This document shows, piece after piece, positions 6,844-13,300 of a stretch of 15,711 bases of DNA. The position numbers and the translations under genes were made by a program. The DNA lies in the NCBI GenBank assembly GCA_020429495.1, contig JAGQLJ010000004.1, positions 717-16,427 of the forward strand, in the 5' to 3' direction. Each line of letters begins with the position of its first letter. Positions within the stretch are counted from its first letter, which is position 1. Source of the DNA: Candidatus Dojkabacteria bacterium. Lineage in GTDB: Bacteria > Patescibacteriota > Dojkabacteria > J137. The notes beneath the pieces are model-generated. The model worked only from the letters and a program-made list of their open reading frames with translations. It was not told where the DNA came from and ran no database searches.

Positions 6844-8565
6844 ATGAGTGATGTTGAACGAGTTAAACAAGCACTATCAATTACAGAAGTAGTTGGTAGC
6901 TATGTAGAGCTGAAAAATGCAGGTTCCAACTTTCGTGGACTTTGTCCATTTCATAATGAAAAAACACCTTCATTCATGGTTAATCCAACTCTCCAAATTT
7001 ATAAATGTTTTGGATGTGGTAAGGGAGGAGATGCCATATCTTTTATTCAAGAAATAGAAAGATTATCTTTTCCTGAAGCTTTAAAAAAAGGAGCAGAAAT
7101 GGCTGGAATTACATTAGAAAATGATTTCCAAAAAGATCCTAAAAAAGAAGAAGAAAAAGCTAGAGCATATAAAGCACATGAGCTAGCTGCAAAGTATTAT
7201 CATCATATCCTTACAACTCATAAAATGGGAGAACCTGGAAGAAAATATGCACAATCTAGAGGTCTATCTGCAGTTGAAATTACGAAATTCCAGTTTGGGT
7301 TTGCTCCAAAGAATTATACTAATCTTAAAAATTTCTTAAATAAAAAAACTTTTACTGATGAAGAGCTAATAAAATTTGGTTTACTTGCAGAACAGAAAGG
7401 GAAAATAATAGATAAATTTAGAAATAGATTACTTCAACCAATCTTTTCTGAAACAGGAGAAGTGATTGGATTTAGTGGAAGATATATTGAAAAAAGTGAA
7501 TATGCTCCTAAATATTTAAATTCACCCGAAACTATAATATTTAGTAAGAATGAGAATTTATATAGTTTATTTCATGCAAAAGAATCTATTAGAAAAAATA
7601 AGTTTGTAATCTTAGTTGAGGGAAACTTAGATGTAGTTTCCTCACATAGAGTTGGAATAGAGAATATTGTTGCCCCACTTGGAACAGCATTTACAAGAGA
7701 GCAGGCAAAAAAAATGAAAAGGTATACAGATAAGGTCTATTTCTGTTTTGATTCGGATAATGCAGGGACTTCAGCTTTGGTTAGATCAATTCCATACCTT
7801 GAAGACTTAGAGATTTCACATAAAGTCATTAACTTAGGCGACTTTCAAGATTCTGATGAAGTAATTAATAAAGATCCAAAAAAATGGAATGAACTAATTG
7901 AAAATGCCGAAGATACAGTTTCATATCTGAATCAAAAATTTTCAGAAGGATTGGATCTAGGAACTGCTGAAGGTAAAAAATCTTTTCAACAAAAAATTAT
8001 TCCAGTTTTAAAAAGTATTAAGAACAAAACTGCTCAGGAACATTATATAAAAGATGTTTCTTTAATCTTAGAAACTAATCAAGAGAACCTTACAGATGTA
8101 GTTAATAATACAAAAGTTTTGCTTCAACCTGCTATAGATGAAAATATTCAGGACAAAGGTAAAAAAGAACCTATCATTTCTTCTGAATATTATTTATTAG
8201 CATTAATTCTGCAAAATGAATTTATAGAGATATTAGGAACTTTTCCTGAAAATATGATTGAGAGTGAAACTTTAAATAAGATTTGTATAAAGCTTTCACA
8301 TATTCATCCTTCAGAATTAGAAAATGAACTTAAGAAGTTAAATAAGGAAGAAGATATATCTAGGGCATTAGAGCTAATTCTTACTTATGATACTAGTTCA
8401 ATTGGACATCCCGAAGAAGAAATAGATCGATTATTCACTAGAATTTATAAGAAGTACTTGCAAACAGAGATTATGCATTTGAGAAAAGAAATTGCTATTA
8501 AAGATAATGCAGAAGAGCTATTGCTTCAATTAAAAGATTATACAGAAGAACTTAAAAGCCTATAA
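6844..8565 (+). CDS. dnaG: DNA primase DnaG
   Basis: DnaG lays down the RNA primers for lagging-strand synthesis at the replication fork, working with the DnaB helicase. The 573 residues compare well with the usual length of about 580-600. The N-terminal CHC2 zinc-binding domain has CPFH (C34, H37) and CFGC (C55, C58), preceded by the typical ITEVVGSYVELKNAGSNFRGL. The catalytic core includes FGFAP and RLLQPIFSETGEVIGFSGR, followed by the Toprim domain: VEGNLDV with E259 and D263 (EGYMDV in E. coli) and CFDSDNAG with the metal-binding D303 and D305. From about residue 430 the helicase-binding region is divergent and only its helical character can be recognised. It is read from a leaderless-type promoter, and the unit ends in a strong hairpin terminator ten bases or less after the stop. 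In many bacteria dnaG is followed by rpoD; here it is not. Confidence 0.97.
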   Translation: MSDVERVKQALSITEVVGSYVELKNAGSNFRGLCPFHNEKTPSFMVNPTLQIYKCFGCGKGGDAISFIQEIERLSFPEALKKGAEMAGITLENDFQKDPKKEEEKARAYKAHELAAKYYHHILTTHKMGEPGRKYAQSRGLSAVEITKFQFGFAPKNYTNLKNFLNKKTFTDEELIKFGLLAEQKGKIIDKFRNRLLQPIFSETGEVIGFSGRYIEKSEYAPKYLNSPETIIFSKNENLYSLFHAKESIRKNKFVILVEGNLDVVSSHRVGIENIVAPLGTAFTREQAKKMKRYTDKVYFCFDSDNAGTSALVRSIPYLEDLEISHKVINLGDFQDSDEVINKDPKKWNELIENAEDTVSYLNQKFSEGLDLGTAEGKKSFQQKIIPVLKSIKNKTAQEHYIKDVSLILETNQENLTDVVNNTKVLLQPAIDENIQDKGKKEPIISSEYYLLALILQNEFIEILGTFPENMIESETLNKICIKLSHIHPSELENELKKLNKEEDISRALELILTYDTSSIGHPEEEIDRLFTRIYKKYLQTEIMHLRKEIAIKDNAEELLLQLKDYTEELKSL

Positions 8566-8589
8566 AAAAGAGCGATTTCTCGCTCTTTT
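8566..8589. terminator. Bidirectional rho-independent terminator between dnaG and rpmH
   Basis: A perfect 10-bp stem (AAAAGAGCGA, 8566-8575, with TCGCTCTTTT, 8580-8589) closes a four-base loop TTTC. The A run on the left and T run on the right provide a U-tract on either strand. It lies just after the dnaG stop and 20 bases after the rpmH stop on the other strand, so it can end both convergent transcripts. Confidence 0.9.
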
Positions 8590-8609
8590 AAAATTTATTA
8601 AAAGAATTT

Positions 8610-8810
8610 TTATTTTCTTCTTTTGAACTTTTTGTTCTTTTCCATATTAGTTCCAAAATCAGTTGAGGCAGTTAGTTTTACTCTACCTTTTACTCTTCTT
8701 CTTTTTAGAACATTTCTCCCAGTCCATTTTTTAGATCTTTCAAGAAATCCGAATTTTCGAATTCTTTTGATCTTGCTTGGTTGGTATGTTGGTCCTTGTT
8801 GTTTTGCCAT
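8610..8810 (-). CDS. rpmH: 50S ribosomal protein bL34
   Basis: bL34 is a small basic protein that binds 23S rRNA in the large ribosomal subunit. Residues 8-48 match the family almost end to end: TYQPSKIKRIRKFGFLERS, then a helix with NVLKRRRVKGRVKLTAS. The usual protein is about 44-46 residues; this one has 66, with roughly six extra residues at the N-terminus (MAKQQG) and a basic C-terminal extension of about 18 residues ending KKFKRRK. In most bacteria rpmH heads the rpmH-rnpA-yidC cluster near the origin. Here it stands alone: upstream is a divergent gene for an unknown membrane-anchored protein, downstream is the convergent dnaG. It has its own well-formed promoter, a predicted leader of about 17 bases without Shine-Dalgarno sequence, and shares the dnaG terminator. 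Confidence 0.95.
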   Translation of the reverse strand: MAKQQGPTYQPSKIKRIRKFGFLERSKKWTGRNVLKRRRVKGRVKLTASTDFGTNMEKNKKFKRRK

Positions 8811-8833
8811 GCTGTTAATTTATGTAACGTCAG

Positions 8834-8862
8834 ATTATAATATGACTAAGAAAATATTACAA
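8834..8862 (-). promoter_or_regulatory. rpmH promoter
   Basis: On the minus strand there is TTGTAA (complement of 8857-8862) as -35, a 17-bp spacer, and a perfect TATAAT (complement of 8834-8839) as -10. The predicted start is near 8827, about 17 bases before the ATG at 8810. It occupies almost exactly the same DNA as the promoter of the divergent gene at 8871. Confidence 0.65.
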
Positions 8863-8863
8863 T
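8835..8863 (+). promoter_or_regulatory. Promoter of the divergent membrane-anchored protein gene, leaderless
   Basis: TACAAT (8858-8863, 5 of 6) lies seven bases before the ATG at 8871, predicting a start at 8870-8871. At 17 bp upstream is TTATAA (8835-8840), a weak -35 (3 of 6). Both boxes coincide with the boxes of the rpmH promoter on the other strand, in swapped roles. Confidence 0.5.
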
Positions 8864-8870
8864 AGAGTAA

Positions 8871-9989
8871 ATGAATTCATATAAAAAGAGAGTTTTTTTA
8901 ACAGTAACATTTGGGCTTATTGGTGTTTTGGGTGTGGTATTAGTAATATCCAATTTTGTGGATTTATCAACATTAATAAAAAATAATGGTGAGACTTCTG
9001 AAAACGCATATATAGAGCCAGATAGTCAAGATCAATATACACCTCAATCAAGTATAAAAGGAATTTCAACCTCTTCAATTGAAAATCCTGATACCATATT
9101 AATTGGTAATAAAATACTTGCTAAAGAGATAATTAGACCTTATCTAAAAATTACCACAGATAAAAATATTATTATTGCTAAAGTTATTAATTCTGGAGAA
9201 ATATCTCCAATTTACATAATCCCTTCCGATTCTGAAAATATAAAGCTATATGAAGATGATGTAATGCTGTATACAAGATCGCTAAAGGATTATTCAGAAG
9301 TAAATATACAAAAAGATAATATTAGAGAGATTATTAAAGTTAGCTCAGATAATAATTTTTTTATTGAAGATATAGAATATTCTCAAGATGAGTCAATTTT
9401 TTATGTTTTGACGCGTGAAAAAGATCAGTTATCACTAGATTGGTTTTCTTCAAATAAGCCAAAGTTAAATAAAGTAAAGAATTTAGATAATCTAGATAGT
9501 ATTATTCAAAAACTTGTTAGCGTAAGTAAAAGTCAGATAGCAATGTCAGATAATACAAATCAACTTTGCTATGCGTATAATCTTTATGAAAATACAATCA
9601 AAAAAATAACTTGTATAAACAACAATCCATACGTAATCTCTAATTCCAAATTTTATTTAAAAGATTCTACTGATGCATTATTTAAAATGCCGACTTCAAA
9701 AATTCGAAGTGATTTTTTTATATATCAAGATAAAATAATATTTTCAGAGCGCTCAATTGCTGATAATACTGATCAAGCTTTGGGTTTAATTAATATTCCA
9801 AATAAAGAAGAACAAGTCATAGCTGCTAGTTTTCCTAACTATATTAATGAACTTTTTGCATATAACAACATTGTTTATGTCATATCGCAGAATAAGATTT
9901 TTAGTCTTGCTCTAGATTCAGAAAATGCAGAACTTACTCAGCTAGATATTAAATTTGGAAATATATTGAATATTGGGACACTAAATTAG
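8871..9989 (+). CDS. Membrane-anchored extracellular protein of unknown function, possible beta-propeller
   Basis: This 372-residue protein is not recognised. After a basic start (MNSYKKR) there is one hydrophobic helix at about residues 8-28 (FLTVTFGLIGVLGVVLVIS), so it is probably an N-terminally anchored protein with the rest outside the cell. A polar linker of about 35 residues follows. The remainder is strand-rich, with recurring short strand-turn-strand units such as YSQDESIFYVLTRE, FIYQDKIIFSERS and FAYNNIVYVISQNKIFSLAL, which is what a beta-propeller would look like at low similarity. Two cysteines about 16 residues apart (QLCYAY and IKKITC) might form a disulfide. It is divergent from rpmH and convergent with the sufBD-like gene, overlapping its stop by four bases (TTAG at 9986-9989). 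It may be a surface sensor or binding protein; that is a guess. Confidence 0.8.
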   Translation: MNSYKKRVFLTVTFGLIGVLGVVLVISNFVDLSTLIKNNGETSENAYIEPDSQDQYTPQSSIKGISTSSIENPDTILIGNKILAKEIIRPYLKITTDKNIIIAKVINSGEISPIYIIPSDSENIKLYEDDVMLYTRSLKDYSEVNIQKDNIREIIKVSSDNNFFIEDIEYSQDESIFYVLTREKDQLSLDWFSSNKPKLNKVKNLDNLDSIIQKLVSVSKSQIAMSDNTNQLCYAYNLYENTIKKITCINNNPYVISNSKFYLKDSTDALFKMPTSKIRSDFFIYQDKIIFSERSIADNTDQALGLINIPNKEEQVIAASFPNYINELFAYNNIVYVISQNKIFSLALDSENAELTQLDIKFGNILNIGTLN

Positions 9990-10369
9990 GTTAGAAAAGC
10001 TTTAACCAAAATTTTAACAGCAACCTCACGTTTTATGCCTGCTTTAATTAATGTATAAATTTGATTTTTATCCAAAGCTCCAATACTAGCACCATGACCT
10101 GCTTTTACATTATCTTCAAAAATTTCCAAAGAGGGTGTAACACTAGCTCGTGATTTAGAATCAAGTATCAAACACTTTATAGATAAATGTGTATTAATAT
10201 TTGATGCCCCTTTGTTAATGATTACCTTGGGTAAAGCTTTTAAAGTTGCACCATTATCAAGAACAAACTTATATGTAATTTTTGATTGAATATTAGCTTT
10301 ATTGAACTGTATAGAATTTGTAAATTCAACTTCTTCTCCATCAATTAAGGCTGTTATAACTTTATCCAC
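9986..10369 (-). CDS. Short solitary SufB/SufD-like protein
   Basis: The C-terminus has the clear signature of SufB/SufD, the scaffold proteins of SUF iron-sulfur cluster assembly: PSLEIFEDNVKAGHGASIGALD, then a helix IYTLIKAGIKREVAVKILVKAFL, matching E. coli SufD DVKCSHGATVG and its end. The His in GHGA corresponds to the conserved His of SufD; the Cys that precedes it in many homologs is absent (KAGHGA). Only about 127 residues are coded from the GTG at 10369, against more than 400 in E. coli SufD, so only the last part of the beta-helix core remains. The frame stays open to an ATG at 10516 (176 residues) or 10468 (160 residues), but both starts overlap the upstream surface-protein gene (by 125 and 77 bases). 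I chose GTG because it lies 22 bases after the upstream stop; the choice is uncertain. No sufC ATPase or sufS is visible. It could be a minimal scaffold or a protein with another role. Confidence 0.75.
   Translation of the reverse strand: MDKVITALIDGEEVEFTNSIQFNKANIQSKITYKFVLDNGATLKALPKVIINKGASNINTHLSIKCLILDSKSRASVTPSLEIFEDNVKAGHGASIGALDKNQIYTLIKAGIKREVAVKILVKAFLT
9989..10007. terminator. Weak hairpin across the convergent stop codons
   Basis: GGTTAGA (9989-9995) pairs with TTTAACC (10001-10007), seven pairs including one G-T, around a five-base loop. It sits on the overlapping ends of the gene at 8871 and the sufBD-like gene, where some terminator is expected. There is no good T run on either side, and it lies in sufBD coding sequence, so it is only a candidate. 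Confidence 0.25.
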
Positions 10370-10391
10370 ATTGCTAGTAATTTCAAAATCT

Positions 10392-13300
10392 TTATTTTTG
10401 AACTTCTCTAAGTGAGTAGAATCTTGAGCTAAATGTTTTTTCGTATATTTTCTTATATCTCGGATCATATATAAATAGGTGCGATGGTCTTTCAATATTA
10501 CCACTTCCATTTCCATTTAAATCTCTTCTTAAGTCAAGATTTTGAGCATAAACTCCACCTTTAACAATTAAACCATCCCATTTGAAAGTATCACCTTGAA
10601 TGTTATCTAGTTCAGTAATAAAGTCACCGCCAACTATAAAGAATCCTTCTATAATATCATATTCAGCTGGTGTATTAGTAAAGATGCCAACTCCAACTGT
10701 TTTTTGATCTCCTGGTTTTACAATAACATTACCTTTAACTATAAAAATACATCCATTTTGGTTATGTCCAGTTAATAGATCGGGTTCTATTATTAGATCA
10801 TTTTCCACAAAGACTATGCCTTGTTGATCGCAAATTGCACCACTTGTTATTGTTAAATTGTCAACTTTTACTGCTGCAATTGTATCTTGGTGAACTGGAG
10901 TAGGGCAGAATCCCCCAACTACGCCAGAACATCCTGTTGGACTAGTTGATGTTCCAGTAGGACAAGATGTACCTTGTTGTACAAATGGTTCACAAGTATT
11001 ACCATCATACTCAGAGGCACTGCATTGATAACAAGTGATTGTACTTTGACAGCTTCCTCCTACAGCAGCTGCACATGCTCCAGGTGTCGCAGATGTGCCT
11101 GATGGACAAGAAGATCCGGCATAAATAAATGATTCGCACGTATTACCATCATTGGTTGGATCAGTACATTTATAACAAGTTATCTCTACAGGACACGAGC
11201 CACCAGTTACCACTGCACAATTTGAACTATTTGTTGATCCAGCAGGGCAAGTTGAACCTTGATAAACAAATGACTCACAAGTGTTCCCATCTGAAGTGCT
11301 TGAGGTACATCTATAACATGTAATTTCAGTTACACATGAACTACCACAGGTATTTGTTCCTGACACCCATCCAGTAGGACAAGTATATTGGCTAGAAGAT
11401 ACTGTGATTGTACTATTTTCACATGCATTTGCAGCATCTGAAGTAGTAGTTGTACATCTTGAACAGTTTATTGTAGCAGGACAGCTAGAACAACTATTTG
11501 TCCCTTGGCTCCAACCTGATGGGCAAGTATCTGAATATGTTTGATTAATACATGCGCCTCCATCTGATGTAGAGGTTGTACATTGTGAACAAGTAACAGT
11601 AGCAGGACAGTTTGGTACGGTGTATACTTTGACACTAGTTTCTCCTGCTGTCCAATTAGTCTGAGATCCTCTATAAGGATAGTAATATCTAATATAGTAT
11701 GTTTGGCCTTCTGTCATTGTTAAATATGTAGGCTGTAATGTTCCATTGCTAGGATATCGGATAAAGAATGTAGTATTACTTGTATTGATTGTATATGTAC
11801 CGGCATTTTCTTGTGATCCAGCACTAAAGTAATGATTATAATGTTTATTCTCACCGAATTGACCAGTCTTACTGATATCTATAAAGATACCATCTCCAGA
11901 CCATCCAGATACATTTGTAGCCCATGTAAATTTGATATTAACTGTCCCATTTGATTGACATGTGCTAGATATAACAGGTGCGTAAGGTGTAGTCTGAGTT
12001 TGTACAACTTGAGGATTAACAACACTATGATCCTGCAATAATTCAAGCTGATTGTCAGAGGCAGTAACATCCTCAGACACAGGTTTCTCACTTGGAACTT
12101 CAGCATTAACATCAGGGAATAATCCTGAGTTAGAAAAGTAACTATCAATTACGACATCTCCTACAGAATCTAATGAAGATCCGTTTTCCCTTTCAATTCT
12201 ATCTAGTAAATGATCATACCAAGAATCAAAGTTAGAAATTGCTGGTACGCTAATAGAATCATCATTATAGTTAATTAGCACATTATCCTTTAGCGAAACT
12301 CTTTGACTTGGAATAACATTGGTTCCAGCAATCAACGATTCAGTAGTTAGAGCTGCTTCACCATCGTAATATCCTGGAATATCGATTTGCTCATTTGGGA
12401 TAGATATATTTTCAACAGAACCTCCCGCAGATATTGATCCTCCAACAGACATTAACCAAGGCTGAGCAAGTGCATTAGCAGTTACAGATTTTGTTACTTT
12501 AGTTACATTACAAGCATTATCAGCAACATACATTGTATGAGAAACAGGTATTGATAAAAAGCTTTGTAAATCTTCATATGTATGTGACTCATTTAATCCT
12601 TCTGAAATATTAGATGGGGTTGCTGGGTAAGCAGGATCATCTTGATAAATTATAGATACTGGATTAAAACCTGGTGAACTATCGACTTGATATTGATAGT
12701 CAGCATTCAAATTACTAGTATGAAGGTATGATCTAGTTTGTGTGGCATTCAATCCACTTTGATTAGCACCTGCAGCTTCAGATGCATTTCTAGTCATTGT
12801 ATAAATCTTATTTGTAATAAATGTTGGATCAGATAAAACTATTGTCGGAGGGTCTGTATCAACACCCCAATCTCCCCATCTTCGTAATCTAATTTGAGTA
12901 GTGTCATTAGTTGCATCATTATCTGGAGTAGCGTTGTAGTTATTAATAACAGTGTAATACAAACTATATGTACCATTATAAAAATCATCATTAAATTCAG
13001 TTTGGAATGTAACAGTAGGGTTTAAAGTTGTTCCAGTCATAGTAGCTGTGACTAAACCTCTATATGTCGAGATTTGGTTGCCTTCTGTACCAGTTTTCCA
13101 ATTATTTGTATTTGGATCAAGTGTATATAGAACCCTAGTTATTGGATTAAATGATATTGCAATTCCATCAGATTGAGCTACTTTACTAATAACTGTAGAT
13201 CTAAATGGAGTAGCTGTAGCTTCAAATATTCCGTTTTGTGCTCCATCTGTAGCAGTTTTAGGCACTAAGTAAAATTCAACATTTTTTATACTTGTAGCAG

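Noticed and set aside
8623..8865. Plus-strand open frame of 80 codons opposite rpmH
   Set aside because: It is the antisense of the confidently identified bL34 gene, overlaps its promoter, and has no family resemblance.
9986..10369. Pseudogene remnant of sufB or sufD
   Set aside because: No in-frame stops or frameshifts were seen, the signature residues and the C-terminal helix are intact, and it sits tightly in an operon; a functional short protein is more likely, though not proven.
11129..11323. Plus-strand open frame inside the cysteine repeats
   Set aside because: It is antisense to the repeat array of the surface protein, and its product shows no motif or coherent pattern.
10905..11591. 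Possible CRISPR array, because of regular repeats
   Set aside because: The period is about 126-147 bases, the units diverge at DNA level and keep a reading frame with conserved cysteines; this is a protein repeat.
11879..12148. Minus-strand open frame in another phase of the surface-protein gene
   Set aside because: It overlaps fully with the long frame that codes recognisable domains; the Leu-rich translation is a frame artefact.
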